Below are positions 1 through 5,815 of a DNA stretch of 5,908 nucleotides, one piece after another. Position 1 is the stretch's first letter. Every line of letters starts with the position of its first letter. The translations under genes were made by a program, and so were the position numbers. The stretch is taken from positions 1-5,908 of the forward strand of contig DGUD01000120.1 of assembly GCA_002393865.1 (NCBI GenBank). Direction: 5' to 3'. The DNA is from Treponema sp. UBA4319. Its GTDB lineage: Bacteria; Spirochaetota; Spirochaetia; Treponematales; Treponemataceae. Below the pieces are notes generated by a model, which was not told the origin of the DNA, did no database searches, and saw only the letters and a list, made by a program, of their open reading frames with translations.

Positions 1-734
1 AGCGAAGCAACGTCCGCGCCGCCGTCCTGCATCCAGTAGCTGTCGAATTCAAAATTGACGTATTCGGGATTCGTGTTTTCGATGATGACGTCGTATGCAG
101 TCTTTTCCGCCGTGACGTGCTGAAGCTCAACGTTGTGGTTGTGATAAAGGAGTCGGATTCCGTATTCGGACAATTTTTTCCCCGCCTCATTCAGCCTTTC
201 CGCCAGACGCCCTACTTCCTCAAGGTTTGAATAATCGAAGCGGTACATCGCGGTTATGACGACTGTGTCTGTGCCGAAGCATTCCGCTTCCTTTGCGACC
301 GTAAGCGGGTTTTCTTCAATTTGCGCAAGGTAGGTGTGGAGGCTTGAGACTGCAAGCCCGCTTTCCTGAACCAGACGAGACCAGTCGAGCTTCCCTCCTT
401 TACCCACGGGCATTCCCGCAAGCTTTGTCAACAGCCTCACCGTCAGCCCCGAATCGTGAATCATGAATTCGTTCAGCTCGATGGCATCGTAGCCTGCGTC
501 CTTTATCGCCTTGAGCGTCTGGCGCGCCTGCTCTTCGTTCGCCGTCTCTGTGCCAATCATAATCTGCTGCACAGCCTTCGTAATTTTTCCCTGCGGAATC
601 CGATTCGTGACCGCAGTGGAATTTTCCTTTGAATAATAAACGGTCTCCTTCTTGTTCGCCCTAGAAAAAATCAGCGCAAGAATAAGCGCCGCTATTGCGA
701 CGGCGGAAATGAGAATCGGTTTTTTTGTTCGCAT
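1..734 (-). CDS. Sugar phosphate isomerase/epimerase (xylose isomerase-like TIM barrel), membrane-anchored or exported; partial
   Basis: The gene starts at ATG 734-732 and runs off the left edge, so 244 N-terminal residues are visible and the C-terminus is missing. A GGGAG Shine-Dalgarno (743-747) sits 8 bases before the start. Residues 1-5 are basic and residues 6-24 form one hydrophobic helix, giving a signal anchor or a Sec signal peptide that might be cut after Ala26; there is no lipobox Cys. The barrel begins near residue 52. Family hallmarks are GYDAIEL (81-87), SLHTYL (131-136), YHNHN (197-201) with Glu203, and FEFD (228-231); in IolE and D-tagatose 3-epimerase relatives the equivalent Glu, His and Asp residues bind the metal and substrate. 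The family interconverts or dehydrates sugars and inososes; the substrate here cannot be told. It is divergent from the TetR gene, which may regulate it. The export signal is the odd point, since most relatives are cytoplasmic. Confidence 0.85.
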   Translation of the reverse strand, partial: MRTKKPILISAVAIAALILALIFSRANKKETVYYSKENSTAVTNRIPQGKITKAVQQIMIGTETANEEQARQTLKAIKDAGYDAIELNEFMIHDSGLTVRLLTKLAGMPVGKGGKLDWSRLVQESGLAVSSLHTYLAQIEENPLTVAKEAECFGTDTVVITAMYRFDYSNLEEVGRLAERLNEAGKKLSEYGIRLLYHNHNVELQHVTAEKTAYDVIIENTNPEYVNFEFDSYWMQDGGADVAS

Positions 735-769
735 AAGATTTTCTCCCGTAATTTTCGTTTTTCAGACCG

Positions 770-798
770 ATTTTATCCACACGCAAAAATATTTTAAA
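770..798 (-). promoter_or_regulatory. Candidate sigma-70 promoter of the isomerase gene
   Basis: Read on the minus strand, a TTTAAA -35 (793-798) and a TAAAAT -10 (770-775) are separated by 17 bases. The predicted start of transcription is near 763, which leaves a leader of about 30 bases that includes the GGGAG ribosome binding site. The -35 matches 4 of 6 and the -10 matches 5 of 6 consensus bases. The surrounding sequence is AT-rich, so chance matches are possible. Confidence 0.5.
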
Positions 799-824
799 CG
801 GCAAAAAACACTTTTTCTGTCGGA

Positions 825-853
825 TTAACGATTTTTTTTATTTGTGATATAAT
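825..853 (+). promoter_or_regulatory. Extended -10 promoter of the TetR gene, predicting a leaderless transcript
   Basis: A perfect TATAAT (848-853), preceded by TGA (845-847) to make an extended -10, lies 17 bases after TTAACG (825-830, 4 of 6 matches to TTGACA). Transcription should begin about 7 bases after the -10, at about 860-862, and the tetR ATG is at 862. No purine-rich ribosome binding site precedes the ATG, in keeping with a leaderless message. A 6-bp inverted repeat, TTTATT (837-842) and AATAAA (851-856), brackets the extended -10 and could serve as an operator, but it is short and AT-rich. Confidence 0.65.
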
Positions 854-861
854 AAATACGT

Positions 862-1407
862 ATGAAAAGAAAAACATTGTCGCGCGAGAAAATAAAGGAT
901 GCGTTCGTATTTCTTTTTAAGGACAAAAGCGTGGGCGAAATCAGCATCGCGGAGCTTTGCCGCACGGCCGGTGTGAACCGCTCCACCTTTTACAGCTATT
1001 ATTCAAACCCGTATGAAGTTTTTAAGGACATCGCCGAAGATTATCTTGCGAAGACCGCGCTTTACGCAAAGCAGCAGGTCGCCGCGGGCGGAGATTTTAC
1101 GCTCTGGCTTTCTTCCGTGCTCGGATACATAAAAGAGCATCTGGCGTTTTCAAAAATAATTTCAAGGATGAACAGGGAAGAGATACTGTATGCCGTAAAA
1201 AACGGTATACCTGATTTTAAAAATTATTTTTCCAGCGCCTTAAAGAAATCAAAGCCTGAACTTACGGACGGCCAGCGGAGCGCACTTGCGAATTTCATCA
1301 TCTACGGAACCATCGGGCTGATTAGCGATTGGATTGAAGGTGACTGCTCCGCCGACACTGTTTTGACGACGCGGAGAATCGTCGGAACCATTTCCGCTTG
1401 CCTTTGA
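862..1407 (+). CDS. TetR/AcrR family transcriptional regulator
   Basis: This 181-residue protein has the usual TetR layout and length. Residues 7-20 form the first helix, residues 29-36 (IAELCRTA) and 39-47 (NRSTFYSYY) form the helix-turn-helix with the family's typical G-V-N/S-R-S/T-F-Y recognition helix, and YEVFKDIAEDYL (51-62) begins the linker helix. The rest is an all-helical ligand-binding and dimer domain. The stretch YGTIGLISDWIEG (148-160) resembles the C-terminal domain of short Firmicute-type TetR proteins near DhaS, a dihydroxyacetone kinase regulator. The inducer is unknown. The ATG at 862 is the only sensible start, because later Met codons fall beyond the DNA-binding domain; it lacks a Shine-Dalgarno. 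The gene is divergent from the sugar isomerase, a common arrangement for a regulator and its target. It is clearly more AT-rich than the genes at the right of the window. Confidence 0.9.
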   Translation: MKRKTLSREKIKDAFVFLFKDKSVGEISIAELCRTAGVNRSTFYSYYSNPYEVFKDIAEDYLAKTALYAKQQVAAGGDFTLWLSSVLGYIKEHLAFSKIISRMNREEILYAVKNGIPDFKNYFSSALKKSKPELTDGQRSALANFIIYGTIGLISDWIEGDCSADTVLTTRRIVGTISACL

Positions 1408-1509
1408 ATCATTTCCTCTCGCTTTCCTGCATTCCCGAAAAGACAAAAATTCCTGCTCCGAGTATTATCGGGACAGTGCAAGCTGCGTGCCCGTTGCGTG
1501 CGGCTCATG

Positions 1510-1559
1510 CATAAAAATGTCAGCGCGCGCAGAACTTTCTGCGCGCGCTGCTGTTTATG
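1510..1559 (-). terminator. GC-rich hairpin terminator between convergent genes
   Basis: A perfect 13-bp inverted repeat of mostly alternating G and C (1521-1533 and 1538-1550) closes on a 4-base loop. An outer 6-bp repeat, CATAAA (1510-1515) with TTTATG (1554-1559), extends the dyad. On the minus strand the stem is followed after three bases by TTTTT (1517-1513), which suits termination of the gene ending at 1590, whose stop lies about 40 bases upstream. On the plus strand the tail is only TTT, so termination of tetR here would be weaker. The rest of the spacer 1408-1589 holds no convincing gene. Confidence 0.75.
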
Positions 1560-1589
1560 TCCGTTTGGGTTCGCTTCAGAGCGGAGCTG

Positions 1590-1796
1590 TCACACCGCAA
1601 TCTTGCGGTCTTTCTTCTCTTCGATAGAAACGACGCGGGAAATCCGGGTCTCTGCTTCCTCAATCGAGCGGACGACGCCCTCGATGATAAGCGATTCTTC
1701 GGAGGAGTTGACCTTCAGGTAGTCCTGGTCAAGCTCCTGCGCCAGCTTCTTGAGCTCCTGGATTTTCTCGTTCAGCTCGGGGATTAATGGATTCAT
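1590..1796 (-). CDS. Possible separate 68-residue charged helical protein from an internal start
   Basis: Within the SemiSWEET-like gene and in the same frame, ATG 1796-1794 is preceded by GAAAGGAGG, with AGGAGG at 1808-1803 and a 6-base gap. This is as good a ribosome binding site as that of the full-length gene. The product would be a soluble, mostly helical 68-residue protein, rich in Glu, Lys, Leu and Ile, with a heptad-like stretch LNEKIQELKKLAQELDQDYL (8-27) and a second helix near 37-61. I recognise no family. It may be a second product of one gene, or an ancestral separate gene that has become joined to its neighbour by loss of a stop. The match of GGAGG to codons for E-R-R could also be chance. 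Confidence 0.4.
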   Translation of the reverse strand: MNPLIPELNEKIQELKKLAQELDQDYLKVNSSEESLIIEGVVRSIEEAETRISRVVSIEEKKDRKIAV

Positions 1797-2210
1797 ATCG
1801 TGCCTCCTTTCGGTATTATTCGTGCGGGGCGGGAGTTCCGGCGTAGAGTCAAGGAGCGCCGTAATCCGTCCGAATTTATCATATAGCCACAGGAAGTCAT
1901 AGTAGACTGCCTGATGGAGCCTCCTGAACAACTTGATTTCCTTGCCCTGATCGTATCTGCGGTTCACGACGTAGACCGGCACATTGAGCAGGACGACGAA
2001 CAAGTTGAGGAAATAGAAAGCGAGCACGTATGTGAACTGCCCGTTCAGGAATTTCGCGGCGATGCCGCCGACATAGCCCGCCACAATCAGCAGCGTGAAC
2101 GGGAGGCTCATGTTCTTTGCGCTGCGCGCCCTGATATTCTTCATGAGCGATAGCGGCCACGAGCAGCCGAAACAAACCAGCATAAAAGCCTCAAGCACCT
2201 GTGCAACCAT
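1590..2210 (-). CDS. SemiSWEET/PQ-loop-like three-helix membrane protein with long helical cytoplasmic tail
   Basis: The protein has 206 residues. The start is ATG 2210-2208, chosen because a perfect AGGAGG (2221-2216) stands 5 bases before it; an earlier in-frame start would add 11 residues but has no such site. Three hydrophobic segments (about 4-22, 37-55 and 61-83) match a single SWEET/PQ-loop triple-helix unit. CFGCSWPLSLMKNIRARSAKNMS (13-35), with its proline in helix 1 and the basic loop after it, is the pattern of bacterial SemiSWEETs, which are dimeric sugar facilitators of about 85-95 residues. Transport has not been shown for this subtype. Residues 84-138 are basic and aromatic, then proline-rich. 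Residues 139-206 are strongly charged and helical, probably coiled-coil. The extra 110 or so residues are unusual for the family, and the tail may also be made separately from an internal start. The gene is divergent from the large membrane protein gene and convergent with tetR. Confidence 0.75.
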   Translation of the reverse strand: MVAQVLEAFMLVCFGCSWPLSLMKNIRARSAKNMSLPFTLLIVAGYVGGIAAKFLNGQFTYVLAFYFLNLFVVLLNVPVYVVNRRYDQGKEIKLFRRLHQAVYYDFLWLYDKFGRITALLDSTPELPPRTNNTERRHDMNPLIPELNEKIQELKKLAQELDQDYLKVNSSEESLIIEGVVRSIEEAETRISRVVSIEEKKDRKIAV

Positions 2211-2285
2211 AGCAACCTCCTCGTTGTGCTTGTAGTCTAGCACTTTTGTACGATAGCGTCTAATATATTGTTTTTATCAAAATCA

Positions 2286-2291
2286 TATATT
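2286..2291 (+). promoter_or_regulatory. Candidate -10 box of the large membrane protein gene
   Basis: TATATT at 2286-2291 matches 5 of 6 bases of the -10 consensus and lies 6 bases before the ATG at 2298, so a transcript started from it would be leaderless. No good -35 stands at the expected distance. A 7-bp inverted repeat, AATATAT (2262-2268) and ATATATT (2285-2291), spans it and could bind a regulator. The whole spacer 2211-2297 is AT-rich, so confidence is low. No clear promoter could be picked for the minus-strand gene that starts at 2210; TTGATA is present near 2280 on that strand but lacks a good -10 partner. Confidence 0.3.
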
Positions 2292-2297
2292 TTGTGT

Positions 2298-4178
2298 ATG
2301 AATTTCCTGTTCCCCGCGCCTCTTGTTCCCGCCGAACCCTGTACAGCCCGGTGGCAAAACGGTAGAATAGAGCTGTTCGGGAACGGCTGGTTTCCGGAGG
2401 GGTTTTATAGAAGCATGGATATGAAGGCAGTTTTTTCGCAGGAGGGGAACCTCTATCTCAATACATCGATGACGCAGGCCGCGTTCACAAAGTCGCGTCT
2501 TGTGCAGCACCTGAACGAGCCGGGCTGCCTTGCGCGGCGGGATGATGACGGCTGGCATTTTTCCGCCTGGTCGTTTACGGGGACGGTCTTTGCCGCGCCG
2601 GAATCAGACGGCGGGCAGTCCGCGGCGGCAGTCAGGGCGGGCGGTACCGTACTGCTGGAGGGCAAGGCATTTGACGGATACACGCTCGGAGACTATCTTG
2701 ACTCCGGTGACAAAGCCAGCGCCTTCTGTGCCGGGGCTGCGGTCTGCGCGGCTATTGAGAGCGCGCTTGAGCAGGGAGCCTTTGTTCCCCCGTCGGGCGG
2801 CGGCGGCATATTCCTTTCGCCGGACTTCTGCAGCATCGTGTTCCTTCCTTCCGGGCTGCTTGAGACGGCGCTGCTCTGCGCGGGCGGCGGGACGTATGGC
2901 AGGATGCAGGGCGTCTACGTGAACCGGGCGCTCAGCGGGGATGCCGCGCTCAAGTTCATTCAGGCGGCGGTGGCGTACCGGCTGCTTGCGGGCGATTTTC
3001 CTTTCCCGGCGGAGGACGAGGACGAGCGGGAGGAGGATTTGTATGACGGCAACTATATTCCTGCTGCCCGCCGGGTGTGGGCGCTGGACGGCAAGCTTGC
3101 CGCCGGGATAGACAACGCGCTGCGCCGGGCTGCGGGTCTGCGCAAGGCGGGCGGAAAATTCGGCGCGTCCGCGATTACCGAGGGGGCAAAGCCTTCGGGG
3201 CAGGCTGCGGAGGCGACGCGGCGGGCGGGCATGCAGTTCCCGCTCAAGGCGCTGTACCGGGAGCTGGGGCTTACGGAGGACGGCAGGCTGCCCGCGGACG
3301 GAAAGCTCGCGGCGGTCATCCACAAGGCGAATGTGTCGCAGGAGGCCTTTGACGCGGAGACAAGGCGCTGGCGCGAGCGCTTTGCCATGCGGCTGGGGAG
3401 GAAGCGCTTCTTCCGCCACAACCGGACAGCCATCTCGGTGGCCGCCGCCGCCAGCACGGTGGTCATATTCCTTACCGCGCTTTTTATCAGCGGGGACAGG
3501 AGCAAGCCAACCTCAAAGGGGCTTACCGCGATGCAGACCGCCGAGATGTTCTACAGCGCGGTGAACACCATGGACATCACTGCGGCCGACGCCTGCTCTT
3601 CCGGCAAGCAGGCCGGCAACATCGTGGACATGGTGGGGACATTCTACGTGACGGCAAAGACGCAGGCGTCCTACAATTCGGCGCTGCGCACGGTCTCCCC
3701 CGCGGAATGGCTCAACTGCAACGACATGAACTACCGCATGTGCGGGCTCTCGCAGCTCACCATCGGGAATTCCAAGGGCGAGCTCTACTTTCCGGCGCCC
3801 GCAAAGAGCGCCAGCGCCCCGGCAATCACGGAGGACGGGGGGACGCCGGTTTCCGACGGCAGCGCAAAGTCCCTCAAGGCGGCCTACAGCTTTGTCTTCC
3901 ACGAGGGTGACGACGAGCTTACCGTCATCAGCTACGAGGACATCCTGACGCTCACCTTCCGCAGGAACCGCTGGATTATCACCGGCATCAGCCACACGAG
4001 CGAGCTGACGCAGACCTTGTCCGCCAAGGCCTTTGCCGCCGATTACCGCGCCGCCATCGGGCATCAGGCGGAGCTGCTTGCCGCCATGGAGGAGCTGCGC
4101 AGGCAGTATCCGTGGCTTCCGGCCGGCTCGGAGATTATCGCCGCCGGAAAATTCAGCTCGGAGAAGGCCGCGTTCTGA
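2298..4178 (+). CDS. Large single-pass membrane protein with kinase-like cytoplasmic region and extracytoplasmic C-terminal domain; function unknown
   Basis: The product is 626 residues from ATG 2298. A TTG at 2268 would add 10 residues and an ATG at 2415 would remove 39; none has an ideally placed ribosome binding site, although GGAGG (2396-2400) lies 14 bases before the last. One transmembrane helix (about 377-397) follows a basic stretch (GRKRFFRHNR), so the N-terminal 376 residues should be cytoplasmic and 398-626 outside. The order YTLGDYL (128-134), IFLSPDFCSIVFLP (171-184) and AYRLLAGDFPFPAED (226-240) recalls the C-lobe of a protein kinase, but the HRD and DFG catalytic motifs are not recognisable, so at most it is a pseudokinase. 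An acidic run (EDEDEREED, 239-247) follows. The outer part starts with TAEMFYSAVNTMD (414-426), which resembles an NTF2-like helix, and later has beta-rich ILTLTFRRNRWIITGI (549-564). It ends 122 bases before the carboxyltransferase gene, with no terminator between. It is markedly GC-rich. Confidence 0.8.
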   Translation: MNFLFPAPLVPAEPCTARWQNGRIELFGNGWFPEGFYRSMDMKAVFSQEGNLYLNTSMTQAAFTKSRLVQHLNEPGCLARRDDDGWHFSAWSFTGTVFAAPESDGGQSAAAVRAGGTVLLEGKAFDGYTLGDYLDSGDKASAFCAGAAVCAAIESALEQGAFVPPSGGGGIFLSPDFCSIVFLPSGLLETALLCAGGGTYGRMQGVYVNRALSGDAALKFIQAAVAYRLLAGDFPFPAEDEDEREEDLYDGNYIPAARRVWALDGKLAAGIDNALRRAAGLRKAGGKFGASAITEGAKPSGQAAEATRRAGMQFPLKALYRELGLTEDGRLPADGKLAAVIHKANVSQEAFDAETRRWRERFAMRLGRKRFFRHNRTAISVAAAASTVVIFLTALFISGDRSKPTSKGLTAMQTAEMFYSAVNTMDITAADACSSGKQAGNIVDMVGTFYVTAKTQASYNSALRTVSPAEWLNCNDMNYRMCGLSQLTIGNSKGELYFPAPAKSASAPAITEDGGTPVSDGSAKSLKAAYSFVFHEGDDELTVISYEDILTLTFRRNRWIITGISHTSELTQTLSAKAFAADYRAAIGHQAELLAAMEELRRQYPWLPAGSEIIAAGKFSSEKAAF

Positions 4179-4207
4179 GGAGGGAAAGAGACTCGCGGAA
4201 GATAAGT

Positions 4208-4235
4208 TTGACATTTTTACAAATTTTGTCATATT
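4208..4235 (+). promoter_or_regulatory. Upstream candidate promoter of the carboxyltransferase gene, with dyad
   Basis: A perfect TTGACA -35 (4208-4213) stands 16 bases before CATATT (4230-4235, 4 of 6 matches). A dyad, TGACA (4209-4213) and TGTCA (4227-4231), spans the region between the two boxes and overlaps both, which is a position where a bound repressor would block polymerase. The -10 is poor, so this may be an operator more than an active promoter. Confidence 0.4.
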
Positions 4236-4262
4236 GACTAAAGCAGGCTTTGCTGCTAAAAT
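4234..4262 (+). promoter_or_regulatory. Main candidate promoter of the carboxyltransferase gene
   Basis: TTGACT (4234-4239, 5 of 6) and TAAAAT (4257-4262, 5 of 6) are separated by exactly 17 bases, and TGC (4254-4256) before the -10 makes it an extended -10. Transcription should start near 4269, giving a leader of about 32 bases that holds the AGGGGG ribosome binding site. It overlaps the upstream TTGACA candidate by its -35, so the two would compete. Confidence 0.7.
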
Positions 4263-4300
4263 AAGGACGAGTGAGTTTCAGAAAGACAGGGGGCTTCATA

Positions 4301-5797
4301 ATGGCAACACATACGTACGATTTGGAGAAGCAGCATGCGAAGGGCAAGCTGCACGCCATCGAGCGCATCGGCAAACTGTGCGACAAGGACAGTTTCTGCG
4401 AGCTGTATTCCGCGGCGCACCACCAGTGCACGGCGTTCGGCATGGACAAGAAGGAAATCCCCTATGACGGCGTCATCACTGGTTTCGGCACGATAAACGG
4501 GCGTACGGTTGCCGTCTATGCCCAGGACTTTACGGTGCAGGGTGGAAGCCTCGGCAAGGTGCACGGCCAGAAAATCGCGGAGCTCATCAGCAAGGCCATC
4601 GAGGCCCGCTGCCCGGTCATCGGCATCAACGATTCCGGCGGGGCGCGCATTCAGGAGGGCGTGGACGCGCTCTGCGGCTACGGCGACCTCTTCTACCAGA
4701 ACGTGCGGGCTTCCGGCTCCGTTCCCCAGATAAGCATCATCGCGGGCCCCTGCGCGGGTGGCGCGGTGTATTCCCCCGGAATCACGGACTTTATCTTTGC
4801 CGTCGATAAAATCAGCCAGCTCTTCATCACCGGCCCCAAGGTCGTCAAGAGCGTGATGTTCATGGATATCACCGCAGAGGAGCTGGGCGGCGTCGCCATC
4901 CACTCGCAGAAGAGCGGCGTGGCGCACTACCGCTTTGACGACGAGGACAGCTGCTACGAGAGCGTCCGCCGCCTGCTTGACTACATCCCGCACAGCTATG
5001 GCGAGAAGCCGCAGGCGCGCAAGTTCAAGTTCGACGCGCACAAGAAGGCAAAGGCAATCGGCTCCATCCTGCCGGAAAAGAGCATGCAGGCATACGACAT
5101 GCGCCAGGTCATCAGCTGCGTCACCGATGACGACAGCTTCTACGAGCTCATGCCGGAATTTGCGCCGATGGCGGTCGTCGGCTTTGCCACCATTGAGGGC
5201 AAGACCGTCGGCATCGTGGCGAACAACCCGGCGGGCATCGGCGGCTTCCTCAACTGCGACTCCTCCGACAAAATCGCGCGCTTTGTGCGTTACTGCGACA
5301 GCTTTGACATTCCGCTCGTCACCTTTGTGGACGTGCCCGGATTTATCCCCGGCCCGGAGGAAGAGCAGAAGGGCATCATCCGCCACGGCGCCAAAGTCAT
5401 CTACGCCTACAGCGAGGCGACGGTGCCGAAAGTCACCGTCATCACGAGGAAGGCCTACGGCGGCGCCTACATCGCCATGTGCTCCAAGCATCTGGGCGCG
5501 GATTTTGTGTACGCGTGGCCCAAGGCTGAGATTGCCGTCATGGGCGCGGAGGGCGCGCTCGAAATCCTGTACGCGAAGCAGATGAAAGACCCGGCGCAGG
5601 CGCAGTTTGTGGCGGAGAAATCCGACGAGTACCGCAGGACGGTCATGACACCGCTCGTCGCGGCACAGCACAACTACGTGACGGAAATCATCGAGCCGGA
5701 GGAGACCCGCGCCCGCGTGGCACGGAGCCTCGCCTTCCTTGCGGACAAGCAGCAGTCTACTGCGCCCGCAAAAAAGCACGGCAACATCCCGCTCTGA
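4301..5797 (+). CDS. mmdA: Acyl-CoA carboxylase carboxyltransferase subunit / methylmalonyl-CoA decarboxylase alpha subunit
   Basis: This 498-residue protein is a full-length member of the biotin-dependent carboxyltransferase family (PccB, MmdA, AccD-type; PF01039), which moves a carboxyl group between carboxybiotin and an acyl-CoA. The N-terminal half has GGSLGKVHGQKI (81-92), NDSGGARIQEG (110-120) and the oxyanion-hole loop GPCAGGAVYSPG (149-160). The C-terminal half has FVDVPGF (342-348), GIIRHGAK (358-365), the second oxyanion loop KAYGGAYIAMCSK (384-396), AEIAVMGAEGA (409-419) and the typical C-terminus KKHGNIPL. ATG 4301 was chosen because AGGGGG (4288-4293) lies 7 bases before it and the family's N-terminus begins there; a GTG at 4271 is in frame but falls at the predicted transcript start. 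Whether it acts in a Na+-pumping decarboxylase or a carboxylase cannot be told, as no biotin carrier, membrane beta subunit or biotin carboxylase is adjacent. The gene symbol reflects closest resemblance, not a proven role. Confidence 0.92.
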   Translation: MATHTYDLEKQHAKGKLHAIERIGKLCDKDSFCELYSAAHHQCTAFGMDKKEIPYDGVITGFGTINGRTVAVYAQDFTVQGGSLGKVHGQKIAELISKAIEARCPVIGINDSGGARIQEGVDALCGYGDLFYQNVRASGSVPQISIIAGPCAGGAVYSPGITDFIFAVDKISQLFITGPKVVKSVMFMDITAEELGGVAIHSQKSGVAHYRFDDEDSCYESVRRLLDYIPHSYGEKPQARKFKFDAHKKAKAIGSILPEKSMQAYDMRQVISCVTDDDSFYELMPEFAPMAVVGFATIEGKTVGIVANNPAGIGGFLNCDSSDKIARFVRYCDSFDIPLVTFVDVPGFIPGPEEEQKGIIRHGAKVIYAYSEATVPKVTVITRKAYGGAYIAMCSKHLGADFVYAWPKAEIAVMGAEGALEILYAKQMKDPAQAQFVAEKSDEYRRTVMTPLVAAQHNYVTEIIEPEETRARVARSLAFLADKQQSTAPAKKHGNIPL

Positions 5798-5815
5798 TAC
5801 GCGCGCCTCATGGAT

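Noticed and set aside
1433..1473. TCCCGA (1433-1438) and TCGGGA (1468-1473) as a terminator just after tetR
   Set aside because: The stem is only 6 bp with a 29-base loop and no following T run, so it is not convincing.
1498..1787. Two overlapping short plus-strand open frames at 1498-1722 and 1557-1787
   Set aside because: They start within or beside the terminator hairpin, run antisense to the SemiSWEET-like gene and have no ribosome binding site or recognisable product.
2604..3419. A 271-codon minus-strand open frame, with others at 3053-3505 and 3513-4232, opposite the large membrane protein gene
   Set aside because: They are Arg- and Pro-rich low-information translations produced by high GC, and they mutually overlap. 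The plus-strand frame is longer, continuous and shows a membrane segment and patterned secondary structure.
4271..4300. A GTG start that would add 10 residues to the carboxyltransferase
   Set aside because: It falls almost on the predicted transcript start and lacks a ribosome binding site, while ATG 4301 has AGGGGG at a good distance and begins at the family's usual N-terminus.
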